The notes under the pieces: model-generated
Told to the model about the DNA's origin: nothing
The model's database searches: none
What the model saw: only the letters and a program-made list of their open reading frames with translations
Part shown: positions 8,675 through 17,951 of the stretch, one piece after another
How the letters are laid out: each line of letters begins with the position of its first letter
Numbering within the stretch: the first letter of the stretch is position 1
Made by a program: the position numbers and the translations under genes
Assembly (NCBI GenBank): GCA_012270065.1
Contig: JAAXJB010000006.1
Span: 1 to 37,849 of the forward strand
From: Rubripirellula sp.
GTDB lineage: Bacteria > Planctomycetota > Planctomycetia > Pirellulales > Pirellulaceae
DNA: 37,849 nt
Reading direction: 5' to 3'

Positions 8675-10000
8675 GTGAATCAAACACAATCACTTTTTGC
8701 TGATGCCGAGGATGAAAATCTGGATCGCGCACAACCTCTTGCAGCGAGAATGCGACCGCAGAATTTGCAGGAATTCGTTGGCCAGAACCATGTCTTGGGA
8801 GAGGGGAAGCTTTTACGACGGATGATTGATGCCGGACGGCTGGGATCGATCATTCTTTCCGGACCGCCGGGCACTGGGAAAACGACACTGGCGCATCTTC
8901 TGGCAATCGAAACTGGTAGCGAACTGAGAACACTCAGTGCGGTGTCCAGTGGTGTAAAAGATGTCCGGGAAGTGCTGGCATGGGCGACAGACATCATCGC
9001 CAGCGGCGGCACACGCCCCCTCCTGTTCATCGACGAAATCCACCGTTTCAGCAAGAGTCAGCAGGATGCTCTCTTGCCGGATGTCGAGGCTGGCATCGTC
9101 TCCCTGATAGGTGCAACGACGAGCAATCCGTATTTTGCGGTCAACGGCGCCTTGCTGAGTCGCAGTCAGCTCTTCCAGCTTGAGTCATTGAAACCAGAAG
9201 ACATACGATGTTTGCTCCAACGCGCCCTGACAGACCACGAGCGTGGTTTGGGGCAATACAACCCCCGCGTGGATGAATCCGCCATTGAATATCTTTCCTC
9301 TGCAAGTGAAGGTGATGCCAGGAGAGCACTCTCTGCATTGGAAGTTGCTGTCCTGAGCTGCCAGAATGATTCCACGGGTGTAACACGGGAGATCGCCATT
9401 GAAACGCTTGGCAGCAGGATGGGCGGATACGATGCAAGTGGAGACGACCATTACGATCTTGCGAGCGCGTTGATCAAGAGCATGCGCGGTAGTGATGTGG
9501 ACGCCAGCCTCTACTGGCTTGCACGAATGCTCGAAGGTGGCGAGGACATTCGTTTTCTGTGCCGGCGTCTTGTCATTCTGGCCAGCGAAGACATTGGAAA
9601 TGCAGATCCAATGGCATTGGGGATCGCCGTTGCTGGGATGCAGGCATGTGAATTCGTGGGTCTCCCCGAATGCCAACTCACACTCAGCCAGACCGTTGCT
9701 TATCTCGCGCTGGCCCCAAAGAGCAATGCAGCGACCATGGCAATTGGACAGGCCCGCCGTGATGTCCGCGAAAACGAGATTGTGCCCGTGCCAAAACACC
9801 TTCGCGACTCTCACTACAGTGGGGCCTCCAATCTTGGACATGGTGAAGGATACCAGTATTCCCATAATGCGGATGATGGGATTGCTGCTCAAGATTACCT
9901 CGGCGTCGACCGCACCTACTATCAACCAGTCGACCGTGGTTTTGAATCTGAGTTACGGCAACGCATCGAACGCATAAGAAATCGCCTGAACGACCGATGA
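8675..10000 (+). CDS. rarA: Replication-associated recombination protein A (RarA/MgsA AAA+ ATPase)
   Basis: RarA is a clamp-loader-like AAA+ ATPase acting at stalled replication forks. The 441-residue product has MRPQNLQEFVGQNHVLGEG, Walker A GPPGTGKTT (about residues 63-71), Walker B LLFIDEIHRFSKSQQDALLP, sensor 1 LIGATTSNP, and the family C-terminal segment with ASEDIGNADPMAL and YQYSHNADDGIAAQDYL. The GTG start at 8675 is preferred because GGAG lies five nt upstream and the protein then begins MNQTQSLFADAEDE, as usual for the family; an upstream GTG at 8651 lacks support. Length is normal. No operon partner is evident. Confidence 0.95.
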   Translation: MNQTQSLFADAEDENLDRAQPLAARMRPQNLQEFVGQNHVLGEGKLLRRMIDAGRLGSIILSGPPGTGKTTLAHLLAIETGSELRTLSAVSSGVKDVREVLAWATDIIASGGTRPLLFIDEIHRFSKSQQDALLPDVEAGIVSLIGATTSNPYFAVNGALLSRSQLFQLESLKPEDIRCLLQRALTDHERGLGQYNPRVDESAIEYLSSASEGDARRALSALEVAVLSCQNDSTGVTREIAIETLGSRMGGYDASGDDHYDLASALIKSMRGSDVDASLYWLARMLEGGEDIRFLCRRLVILASEDIGNADPMALGIAVAGMQACEFVGLPECQLTLSQTVAYLALAPKSNAATMAIGQARRDVRENEIVPVPKHLRDSHYSGASNLGHGEGYQYSHNADDGIAAQDYLGVDRTYYQPVDRGFESELRQRIERIRNRLNDR

Positions 10001-10221
10001 TGTCACGTCGAAACGTCTCTTCTGGCCTCCGTGCTGACACATTGATTTCGGTGTGGCATCTGACGAAGCAGATCGTTTTTCAGGCTGAGTGGTGATGAAC
10101 TGGAATGATCCGCCTGAAGGCAGATTTGAAGCATCAGTCGCAGGATCAGGCTCTTCCCATTAAGATAGTCCACAGACAAACGGTGGCAGCCTTGCCCACG
10201 CGATTCCACAGGAACCATCAA

Positions 10222-11226
10222 ATGCAGACACGGCCTCTCGGAAATACTGACCTGAACCTGAGCGTCATCGGCTTGGGCACATGGGCGATTGGTGGTGGCG
10301 ACTGGGCTTTTGGATGGGGCGATCAGGATGACGATCAGGCAATCGCTGCAATCAGGAAAGCGGTAGACGTTGGAATCAATTGGATCGACACCGCCGCAGT
10401 CTATGGCATGGGAAAAAGTGAAACTCTCGTAGGAAAGGCACTTTCCGAAATCCCACAAAGTGATCGTCCGTTGATTGCGACCAAGTGCGGCCGCACCAAT
10501 GCAGGAAACGGTCAGATTGGAAAGTCACTGCAACGCGAAAGTGTCATCGCCGAGTGTGAAGCCAGCCTGCGCAGGCTGCAGGTGGATTGCATCGATTTGT
10601 ATCAGATGCACTGGCCACAACCTGATGAGGAAATCGAGGAGGGATGGTCGACTCTCGTCGAACTGAAGCAACAAGGCAAAGTCCGGCACATAGGTGTTTC
10701 AAATCATGATGTTTCGCAGATGCAACGTCTGCAGAAGATCCATCCAATCGCGTCCCAGCAACCTCCCTACAGCATGATTGCCAGTGAGGTCGAGGCGGAG
10801 ATCATTCCCTTTTGCGGCCAACACCAGATCGGTGTGGTCTGTTACAGCCCGATGGGCAAGGGACTTCTGACGGGCAGTTTCGATCTGAATCGTGCGCGTG
10901 GCCTTTGCGAGAAAGACCACCGCAGTCGTGACCCACGGTTTCAATCACCACAATTGGAAATCAATCTTGAATTTGTGGACGGTCTTCAAAGCGTAGCGCG
11001 AACACTCGACTGGACGGTGGCCGAACTTGCAATCGCATGGGTTTTGCGTCGGCCCGAAGTCACAAGTGCCATCGTCGGCGCTCGACGGCCAGAACAGATC
11101 GAACAAACGGCTGTCGCGGGAAAACGGAGCATGACGGAAGATGTGACAGATAAAGTCCGGCAATTGCTGGAACAGCGCAGCCAGGCTCTCGCCTCTCTCG
11201 ACGGAATTGAACAGGCACGCGTGTGA
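10222..11226 (+). CDS. Aldo/keto reductase
   Basis: This 334-residue NAD(P)H-dependent oxidoreductase of the AKR superfamily begins MQTRPLGNTDLNLSVIGLGT. It shows the catalytic Asp/Tyr region (GINWIDTAAVYGMGKSE), the Lys strand (LIATKCG), the His strand (DLYQMHWP), and the cofactor region VVCYSPMGKGLLTG with a C-terminal SAIVGARRPEQIEQ. AGGAA lies about seven nt before the ATG at 10222, which decides against the longer frame opening at 10105. Its stop overlaps the GTG start of the TctA gene, so translation is probably coupled. The substrate is unknown; an oxo-acid or sugar derivative imported by the neighbouring transporter is a reasonable guess. Confidence 0.88.
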   Translation: MQTRPLGNTDLNLSVIGLGTWAIGGGDWAFGWGDQDDDQAIAAIRKAVDVGINWIDTAAVYGMGKSETLVGKALSEIPQSDRPLIATKCGRTNAGNGQIGKSLQRESVIAECEASLRRLQVDCIDLYQMHWPQPDEEIEEGWSTLVELKQQGKVRHIGVSNHDVSQMQRLQKIHPIASQQPPYSMIASEVEAEIIPFCGQHQIGVVCYSPMGKGLLTGSFDLNRARGLCEKDHRSRDPRFQSPQLEINLEFVDGLQSVARTLDWTVAELAIAWVLRRPEVTSAIVGARRPEQIEQTAVAGKRSMTEDVTDKVRQLLEQRSQALASLDGIEQARV

Positions 11227-12743
11227 TCGAATCCATTACTTTGGCGGCAGTACCCCCGGGTCTGGATACCGCCATTCAGTCTCTTCTGACCCCCATGGGG
11301 CTCGCTTTGGTGGCGGCCGGCACGGCGTTGGGAATCTTTGTTGGAGCGATTCCCGGCTTGACGGGAACGATGCTGATTGCATTGGTGCTTCCGTTGACTT
11401 ACGGTGCCGACCCACTGTTGTCGATGGCGTTTCTGATCAGCATTTACGTGGGTGCCGTCAGCGGTGGAATGATCACAGCGACCCTGCTGAGAATGCCGGG
11501 AACGCCGGCTTCGATCATCACCACGCTCGACGGATATCCAATGGCTCGACAGGGAAAACCGGGACGGGCTCTTGGACTGGGGGTCATGGCCTCGCTGGCC
11601 GGAGGCATGATTTCCTGGGCATTTCTCGTCTTGCTGACCAGCCCGATTGCCAAGCTCTCCTCCAAGTTCGGTTTCTTCGAGTACTTCTCGCTCGTGATGA
11701 TGGCACTCGTTCTGATCGCAACCATTGGTGGCAAGTCGCTTTCCAAATCACTGTTCTCAGGATTTCTTGGCATTTTTCTGGCCATCCCCGGAATCAATGC
11801 CGCAACCGGTCAGGCGCAACTCACATTTGGGATCACCGAGTTGAATGATGGTTTCCAACTGCTACCAGTGCTGATCGGCTTGTTTGCCGTGAATCAGATT
11901 TTACGGGACATCACGAATATTGAACAAAAGGCCCAACCGATTGAACTCGGCAAAGAGAGTGTTTTTCTGAAAGCTTCGGATTTCATCAAACACGGAGTCA
12001 ATCTCGTTCGCTCCTCCATCATCGGAACATGGATCGGTATCCTGCCGGGCATCGGTGCCAACATCGGATCCGTAACGGCGTACAGTGTTTCCAAGAGTCT
12101 CTCCAAAACACCGGAAAAATTTGGCACGGGACATGAGGATGGCGTGGTTGCATCAGAAGCTGCCAACAATGCGACGATTGGTGGCGCTCTGATTCCTCTG
12201 ATTGCCATGGGCCTGCCGGGCAGTGTCGTCGAAGCGGTTCTTCTTGGGGCTCTGGTTATCCATGGACTTCAGCCGGGCCCACGGTTGTTCAGCGAGAGTC
12301 CGGACATGGTTTATACGATCATGGGTGCGATGCTGATTGCCAACGTGGTGATGGCCGCCACCATGCTTTTTTCGATGCGTTTGCTGGCGAAAGTCGTGCA
12401 TATCCCGCGACCGTATCTGTTACCCGTCATCCTCTGCTTTTGTGTCATTGGATCGTATGCGCTCTCGCATCGGCTCTTTGACGTCTGGGTGATGCTCGGT
12501 TTTGGTGTCCTGGGTTTCCTGCTGGAATCACTCAAAATTCCACTAGCACCTTTCATCATCGGTTTTGTCCTCGGGCCCATTGCAGAGGAAAACCTGACTC
12601 TTGGCCTGCAAGCTTCCAACGGCAGTTTTCTTCCCATCATCACCCAGCCTCTTTCGCTCCTGTTCATCGTGATCGCCGTTATCATGCTGTTCGTACCACT
12701 GGCGAAATCACGATTCAGTTCACAGCGGGAGGTGGTGCAATGA
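11223..12743 (+). CDS. Tripartite tricarboxylate transporter, large permease subunit (TctA family)
   Basis: The 506-residue protein is highly hydrophobic, with about 11-12 predicted membrane spans. It carries the TctA family motif GIFVGAIPGLTGTMLIALVL near residues 37-56, with its internal counterpart IGILPGIGANIGSV in the second half, and LRMPGTPASIITTLDGYPM in between. It forms the inner-membrane channel of a secondary transporter fed by a periplasmic binding protein. The GTG start overlaps the aldo/keto reductase stop, and its own stop overlaps the next ATG (ATGA), so the three genes form a tight operon. Confidence 0.93.
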   Translation: MIESITLAAVPPGLDTAIQSLLTPMGLALVAAGTALGIFVGAIPGLTGTMLIALVLPLTYGADPLLSMAFLISIYVGAVSGGMITATLLRMPGTPASIITTLDGYPMARQGKPGRALGLGVMASLAGGMISWAFLVLLTSPIAKLSSKFGFFEYFSLVMMALVLIATIGGKSLSKSLFSGFLGIFLAIPGINAATGQAQLTFGITELNDGFQLLPVLIGLFAVNQILRDITNIEQKAQPIELGKESVFLKASDFIKHGVNLVRSSIIGTWIGILPGIGANIGSVTAYSVSKSLSKTPEKFGTGHEDGVVASEAANNATIGGALIPLIAMGLPGSVVEAVLLGALVIHGLQPGPRLFSESPDMVYTIMGAMLIANVVMAATMLFSMRLLAKVVHIPRPYLLPVILCFCVIGSYALSHRLFDVWVMLGFGVLGFLLESLKIPLAPFIIGFVLGPIAEENLTLGLQASNGSFLPIITQPLSLLFIVIAVIMLFVPLAKSRFSSQREVVQ

Positions 12744-14107
12744 AAAAATCAACCGTCATTTGGCACCCGGGTGCTGCCATCGCGATCGTCTGTCTGATTG
12801 GCTGGCAGATCATGCGTCACAAATCGGAGACCACCGAAAGTGGTTATCCCGAACGTGCCATTCACATCGTTGTTCCGTATGATGCTGGTGGAGGCAGCGA
12901 CACCTTTGTACGGATCCTGGAAAAGGGAATCGCGGAAGATGCACTGGTCGATCAGCCGCTGGTCATCTTGAACCAACCTGGAGGCTCCGGCACCATCGGC
13001 AGCGGTGAAGTCAAGAACGCGGACCCCGATGGTTACAAGATCCTCTGTCACCACAACGCGATCATCACTGCAAAACTGGCTGAAACCGTGGACTATGGTC
13101 CCGAAGCCTTTGAACCGATTGCGATGACCGGCGAAATGTCGATGGTGATTCTTGTCAGAGACGACTCACCCATCCAGAACATTGTGGATCTGTTGGAGAC
13201 CGCCAAAGACAAACCAAACACAATTCGATTTGGAGCCAACAAAGGAGCCCCTGCTTACTTCACCACACTGCAATTGCAAAAATCACTTGAGGGAGCAGAA
13301 CTGACCATCGTGTCTGCCGGTGGGGGTGCCGATCGTTACAGCAAAATTCTGGGCGGCCATCTGGAAGCGGGGATTTTCTCGCTCTCGGAGTATCTTGACT
13401 TTCGCGGACCCGCGGGAACACCGCCTGACCAGAACATACGCGCCATTGCGCTGCTGAGTAACCAACGACATGAATCCATTCCGGATGTACCAACGGCAGT
13501 GGAAATGAATGTTCCTGTTGTTCTCACCAATGCGAATTACTGGTGGGCCCCAAAAGACACGCCGGCAGCAGTCATTGACTATTGGGCTGATGCACTCGAC
13601 AAAGCAATGCAGAACGAAAACGTTCTTGGAGAATTGGCGCGGTTGCGGATGGATCCCACTTATGACCGCGGTGCATCGCTGAAAGAGCGTCTGGACGACA
13701 CCATGTACCAATTCAGCCTCGTTGCCGAGCAGGAACAGACGTGGCTGCCCAACTTCACTGTTTACGTTGGCATCCTGCTGGTTGTGTTTTTAACATGGGC
13801 GGTGATTGAATCCATGTTCCAGAAAAAACAGTTGCCCGAAACGAGCTCCATGCTGCCGTCAGAACCATTTCGAAAGCGGCCAGACATCGCTATCGCCTGC
13901 TTTGCACTGCTATGCGGTTATGTCCTGCTACTTTCCATGGGATGGTTGCCATTCGCGATTGTTTCAGCCGGCATGGTCGCACTGATTGGTGGTCAGATGA
14001 TGCGTGGCACGTCAGCCAAGTGGATTGTCCTGCTGGAATTGGCCGTTCTGACGGGTCTGGGAACCCAGTTCATTTTCACCGAAGTGTTCGTCACACCACT
14101 TCCCTGA
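12740..14107 (+). CDS. Fused TctC-type substrate-binding protein and TctB-type membrane subunit
   Basis: The 455-residue product joins two parts that are normally separate. Residues 1-30 form an N-terminal membrane segment (AAIAIVCLIGWQIM) without a lipobox. Residues about 38-335 are a Bug/TctC binding protein (RAIHIVVPYDAGGGSDTFVR, NQPGGSGTIG, NADPDGYKI, SIPDVPTAVEM). Residues about 340-455 hold four hydrophobic segments, including FTVYVGILLVVFLTWAV, IAIACFALLCGYVLLLSMGW and a last segment ending EVFVTPLP, as in TctB. The protein therefore supplies both missing subunits of the transporter begun by TctA. The ATG overlaps the TctA stop. The binding-domain call is strong; the TctB call rests on topology, position and the typical ending. 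Confidence 0.85.
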   Translation: MKKSTVIWHPGAAIAIVCLIGWQIMRHKSETTESGYPERAIHIVVPYDAGGGSDTFVRILEKGIAEDALVDQPLVILNQPGGSGTIGSGEVKNADPDGYKILCHHNAIITAKLAETVDYGPEAFEPIAMTGEMSMVILVRDDSPIQNIVDLLETAKDKPNTIRFGANKGAPAYFTTLQLQKSLEGAELTIVSAGGGADRYSKILGGHLEAGIFSLSEYLDFRGPAGTPPDQNIRAIALLSNQRHESIPDVPTAVEMNVPVVLTNANYWWAPKDTPAAVIDYWADALDKAMQNENVLGELARLRMDPTYDRGASLKERLDDTMYQFSLVAEQEQTWLPNFTVYVGILLVVFLTWAVIESMFQKKQLPETSSMLPSEPFRKRPDIAIACFALLCGYVLLLSMGWLPFAIVSAGMVALIGGQMMRGTSAKWIVLLELAVLTGLGTQFIFTEVFVTPLP

Positions 14108-14258
14108 AGGGAATGGTCAAATATGACCTTTTGGCCCGCTCATTTATCTGTCTCGATGTCTGATCGAGCAGTGCCTGGCGTTGGTACACCGATCAGCAAA
14201 ACAGGTGTTTTGACACGCAACACACAAAGCCCAGGTGTCGATCCCCATCGCCCTGCAT

Positions 14259-15359
14259 TCAGTCGGTCAAGAGTGATTCAATTTCGCTTCGCGGCACAAC
14301 ATTCATCACCAGCGGTTGCGAACCGTCCTGCTGCGACTGTTGCCATGTTGCTATGTAGTTTTCCGACGTCTCAAGCACATCTACATACCGACTGCAACCT
14401 GTTCCATGCGGACTGACAAACATCGGTTGGATCACAGACAGGCGCTCAACTGTTGTGAGATCACCATTCTGGCAATACGCAACTCCACCCAATTCTTCAC
14501 ATGAATAACCGCGAGGACGTTTGACAGCAGTGGCATGCTCCTCAAGATCACGTACACATTCTCCACCGTCGTAGAAAAACAGCTGGATATTCCTGTCAGC
14601 CAGAACGCCAACACGAGGCAGATCAACCAACGCTGTGCCACGGGTCATCGCGACATCCCATGTAAATCCTCGCGGAAAAAACGTCAGATTCGCATCTGAC
14701 AAATCCAGCGGCTCTTTTTCCAGGCGAATGTAACCGGTATTGGAACTGGTCCAGGAAAACGGATGCGTGCAAAACAGCAGACAATCCACACCACGATGGG
14801 ACCCCAGAAACGGGTCCTTGATGTGAATGAAGCGTGGATCATCTGTTTGCAGTACGGTTTCGACGCTGGCGTTGGCGAGCCGGTCAATGGAACCGGCGGA
14901 GACCCGGTCGACTGTCCAAACGCCAGTCCCGGGTTTCAAATGCGAACGCAAGTCCTCGGGGTAGCCGATCCCCTGCTTCTCGGTAGAAACAAACAAGTCA
15001 ACACGGTCGTCGATGAAACGTAAAGCAGTACCCTCAATCGATAACACTTCGTGAGTTCCAACATTCAAATCAGCCTTGGAAAAAGCCAACACTTTCTCGA
15101 AGCTGTCGGCGTTATCGACTGAACGGTAAATTGCAAGTTCCAGTCCGCGTTCTCCTGCCCCCAAGCCCGTTCGAGAATCGCCCTGATTGCGGAATCGCCC
15201 CGTCAGCCAAAGGTTGCCTTGCGGATCCTGAGCCATGTTTCCACCACCGAACCAGTGTCCAGGGCCTGTTCTTTGGGGAGGAACGATCACCCGCGCCTGT
15301 TCCTGATCAATCAGTCGTGATGCAACTGCCGCGAGACGGGTTGAAATATCCAAATTCAA
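14259..15359 (-). CDS. Sialidase-like beta-propeller protein of uncertain function
   Basis: The 366-residue product has repeated strand-like segments with hydrolase-propeller features, including NMAQDPQGNLWLTGRFRNQG, LELAIYRSVDNADSFEKVLA (similar to an Asp-box strand) and HIKDPFLGSHRGVDCLLFC. This resembles exo-alpha-sialidase-like or glycosidase five-bladed propeller proteins common in planctomycetes, but the catalytic residues were not identified. No signal peptide is seen at the chosen TTG start, which directly follows an in-frame stop; the true start may be later. It lies downstream of the PQQ-like gene on the same strand, with a repeat cluster between them. Confidence 0.45.
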   Translation of the reverse strand: MNLDISTRLAAVASRLIDQEQARVIVPPQRTGPGHWFGGGNMAQDPQGNLWLTGRFRNQGDSRTGLGAGERGLELAIYRSVDNADSFEKVLAFSKADLNVGTHEVLSIEGTALRFIDDRVDLFVSTEKQGIGYPEDLRSHLKPGTGVWTVDRVSAGSIDRLANASVETVLQTDDPRFIHIKDPFLGSHRGVDCLLFCTHPFSWTSSNTGYIRLEKEPLDLSDANLTFFPRGFTWDVAMTRGTALVDLPRVGVLADRNIQLFFYDGGECVRDLEEHATAVKRPRGYSCEELGGVAYCQNGDLTTVERLSVIQPMFVSPHGTGCSRYVDVLETSENYIATWQQSQQDGSQPLVMNVVPRSEIESLLTD

Positions 15360-15570
15360 TTACCTGCAAAAACCGGATGAGAAACAAACATCAAAAAGCT
15401 GATCAAACACATGATGCGAATATCTGACATGCATGCGGCAAGTCAGCTTCGTGACCGTTGGGGGAAAGCATAGCAAATGGAATTCGCGATGCGACGAAAT
15501 GATTCACCACGTTTCAAAAATCCGCCAGAAGCGGATGAACAACCGCCTGAAATTCCTGTGCTGTATTCAT

Positions 15571-15637
15571 CAGCGTTCAGCATTTATCAGCGTTATTTAT
15601 CAGCGTTATTTATCAGCGTTCAACATCTATCAGCGTT
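15571..15637. repeat. Five copies of CAGCGTT with 17-13-13-17 spacing
   Basis: The heptamer CAGCGTT starts at 15571, 15588, 15601, 15614 and 15631; most copies are part of the longer unit ATTTATCAGCGTT. The last copy overlaps the stop codon of the PQQ-like gene. The cluster lies between two minus-strand genes. It is too short and lacks spacers to be CRISPR. It could be a slipped-strand tandem duplication or a set of protein-binding sites. Confidence 0.85.
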
Positions 15638-16952
15638 CAACGCGATCCCCCAGACAGTACAGGTACTCTTGACGTTCACCATCTTCCAGATGCGCTACCC
15701 GAGTGTAAATATGCCCTCCACAAATGGCTGGCGTAGCAAAGACGCTTTCACCGAGTTTGTTTTTGGCAATCTGCTGAAATGAATCAGGACTAGTCCTGAA
15801 GATAAATGTCTGCCCCTCTTCATTGGTTGCATGAATCATGTCTCCCACCATCACAGGTGAACTGCTGAAAGTTCCTCCGAGCCGCGACTTCCACATCTCC
15901 TTTCCGTCACTGCAACGAAAACAGACGGCAATGCCGGCATCAAGGGTGGCATACAGGTAACCGTCTTTCTGAAGCATGGAAGGCACGTAGACACGACTGC
16001 CGTTCTGCCATGCAACTTTTCCCGAACCATCAGCCTTCACTGCTGACACGTGATTGGTCGGATAGCCTCCGCTGGTAAAAACATGAACTCCGTCGGTGAC
16101 CGCGCTAGTCACGCATTCGGTGGTTGCTCCTTCAATCTCCCAAAGCAGTTTGCCAGTCAGAGGATCAAGACTTGTGACCAGATCACATCCACTGAGAATC
16201 AACTGATCGCGCCCGGCAGCCCTGACAATCACCGGTGAAGCATAGTTGGGCTTGGGTGGACGACTCCGCTGCCAGACTGTGTCGCCCGTTTCACGATTCA
16301 ATCCCGCCAGCAGACCACCACTCTTGTTATCAGCTGACACAATGACAAGATCACCAAAGATAGCGGGTGACGCTCCATACCCCTGATGCAGAACATAGTC
16401 GGAAATTCGCTTCTGCCAGATGATTTTGCCATTCAAATCCAGAGCCGTTGTCCACAGTGCATTCGAGTTCATGAAATTGACAAACAACCTCTTGCCATCG
16501 GTCGCCACCGAAGAGGATGCGAGGGACGCCTTGCTGTTGAGTTTGTTGCGACTCTTGTTTGCGAATCCACCCGAATGAATGACCGTTCGCCAATTCATCC
16601 GGCCGTCTGCCCGATTGACGCTCACGACAGCCTGTTCCTGTTTTTCCGGGTCCGCAGTCGCCAGCAGAACCTTTCCACCAAATACGGTTGGTGATCCGTG
16701 TCCACGCCCCTCAACGGGGACACGCCAACGGACATTTTCGGTCTCGCTCCAATGCAAGGGCGGCTGTTGATCGGATACAGCGATTCCATCCTGATGATGA
16801 CCACGCCACCACGGCCAATCCTCTTTTGGGATCGAAGGTCGCTCTGCCATCAGAGTGCCGGAAGCAACTGAGACAAGGAAAAAAACGACAGCTGGAAAAA
16901 CAACAGAGTGACAGGCACCGGCAAAGCCACTTCGATTGGTTTGAGTCCTCAA
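15630..16952 (-). CDS. Exported PQQ-like beta-propeller repeat protein
   Basis: The 440-residue product has a signal peptide (VVFPAVVFFLVSVASGTLMA, cleavage probably after residue 36) followed by WPWWRGHHQDGIA, the usual opening of planctomycete outer-membrane-assembly-like propellers. Repeats of the type A-D-G--W---- follow, for example VNRADGRMNWRTV, LNRETGDTVWQRS, LDPLTGKLLWEIE and CSDGKEMWKSRLGG. These are WD40/PQQ-like blades; no dehydrogenase catalytic residues were seen, so a structural or binding role in the periplasm is likely. The TTG start is supported by AAGGGGAA upstream. It is divergent from the VOC gene. Confidence 0.85.
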   Translation of the reverse strand: MRTQTNRSGFAGACHSVVFPAVVFFLVSVASGTLMAERPSIPKEDWPWWRGHHQDGIAVSDQQPPLHWSETENVRWRVPVEGRGHGSPTVFGGKVLLATADPEKQEQAVVSVNRADGRMNWRTVIHSGGFANKSRNKLNSKASLASSSVATDGKRLFVNFMNSNALWTTALDLNGKIIWQKRISDYVLHQGYGASPAIFGDLVIVSADNKSGGLLAGLNRETGDTVWQRSRPPKPNYASPVIVRAAGRDQLILSGCDLVTSLDPLTGKLLWEIEGATTECVTSAVTDGVHVFTSGGYPTNHVSAVKADGSGKVAWQNGSRVYVPSMLQKDGYLYATLDAGIAVCFRCSDGKEMWKSRLGGTFSSSPVMVGDMIHATNEEGQTFIFRTSPDSFQQIAKNKLGESVFATPAICGGHIYTRVAHLEDGERQEYLYCLGDRVER

Positions 16953-17109
16953 AATGATGTTTCCCCTTCAAATGTGATTGATGCATGATTTGGCAAAGTC
17001 TGGCATGCCGCAGGCAGAGCGTGGGATCCGAACCACCACCAAGGCAAAACATGGTAACCTCTGCAGCAGCAAAGAGTTGATCCACCATTACCTGCCTTGA
17101 TGATACCCG

Positions 17110-17529
17110 ATGTCCATTCCACCGTTTCACCTCGCCTTCCCAGTCCGCGACATCCCGGAAGCAAGAGCTTTTTATGGAGGTCTGATGGGATTACCGGAGG
17201 GTCGCAGCAGCGAACAATGGATCGACTTTAACATGTACGGTCATCAGGTGGTGACTCACCTCGATCCCAATCTCACAGTTTCCAAACACCACAACGAAGT
17301 TGATGGCCACGATGTACCAGTACCGCACTTTGGCGTAATTCTGGATATGGATGACTGGCGAGCACTTCGTGATCGTCTGATCGCCGCAAAAGTCGATTTC
17401 AAAATCGAACCCTACATCCGCTTTGAGGGAGAAGTCGGCGAACAGGCGACCATGTTTTTCCTCGATCCTTCCGGCAACGCTCTTGAATTCAAGGCTTTTG
17501 CCGACATGTCGCAGCTGTTTGCAAAATAA
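17110..17529 (+). CDS. VOC-family (glyoxalase/dioxygenase fold) protein
   Basis: The 139-residue single-module protein begins [20 protein letters not shown] and contains [23 protein letters not shown] and [14 protein letters not shown]. Candidate metal ligands of the vicinal oxygen chelate fold are His7, His73 and Glu126. These positions match the dioxygenase/glyoxalase superfamily, but the reaction cannot be deduced. It stands alone, divergent from the PQQ-like gene, with about 150 bp between the two starts. Confidence 0.85.
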   Translation: MSIPPFHLAFPVRDIPEARAFYGGLMGLPEGRSSEQWIDFNMYGHQVVTHLDPNLTVSKHHNEVDGHDVPVPHFGVILDMDDWRALRDRLIAAKVDFKIEPYIRFEGEVGEQATMFFLDPSGNALEFKAFADMSQLFAK

Positions 17530-17951
17530 CGATGACCTTAGCCATCACCTTGCAAAAATTCCCGCACGGAAATCCGGGAGCCTCCAGTATTCCCCCCCCA
17601 ACAGCAAGCGGACTGATTTCGAGAAAACAGCATGCATCCTGCGCAGCACAGTGTCCAACAGAGGCTCTGGCAGGCATTCAGAGACTGGAAACGGAAACTC
17701 GAACCTCGGGCATACACAAGACTCAGGATTGCTCACAGGATTGCTCAATGGCAGGGAACACCCGGATTCCGGCACATGGAATCGACCGGCATTGAAGCTT
17801 CGAAACCCTCAGAAACCCAATCCCAGTCCGTTTTCTGATATTCTCTGACCGCAGACACACAGCTGAAACTCGCGTCGTACAGAACTCCTGTTTCCGCTAG
17901 TCTGTCCCCCAGACCATCACTTCAGGCTCACTTCGCATATAGGATTCACAC
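17530..17951. other. Intergenic stretch before the acyltransferase fusion gene
   Basis: About 420 bases without a credible frame. A short inverted repeat (TCCCG...CGGGA) near 17559-17578 may help end VOC transcription but lacks a T-run. A short direct repeat GGATTGCTCA occurs twice around 17727-17746. AGGA at 17941-17944 serves the GTG start at 17952. Confidence 0.4.

Noticed and set aside
9185-9925. 246-residue minus-strand frame
   Set aside because: It lies entirely antisense to rarA, which has all AAA+ motifs; the antisense translation has none.
15571-15637. CRISPR array
   Set aside because: Units are only 13-17 bp and contiguous, without unique spacers of regular length.
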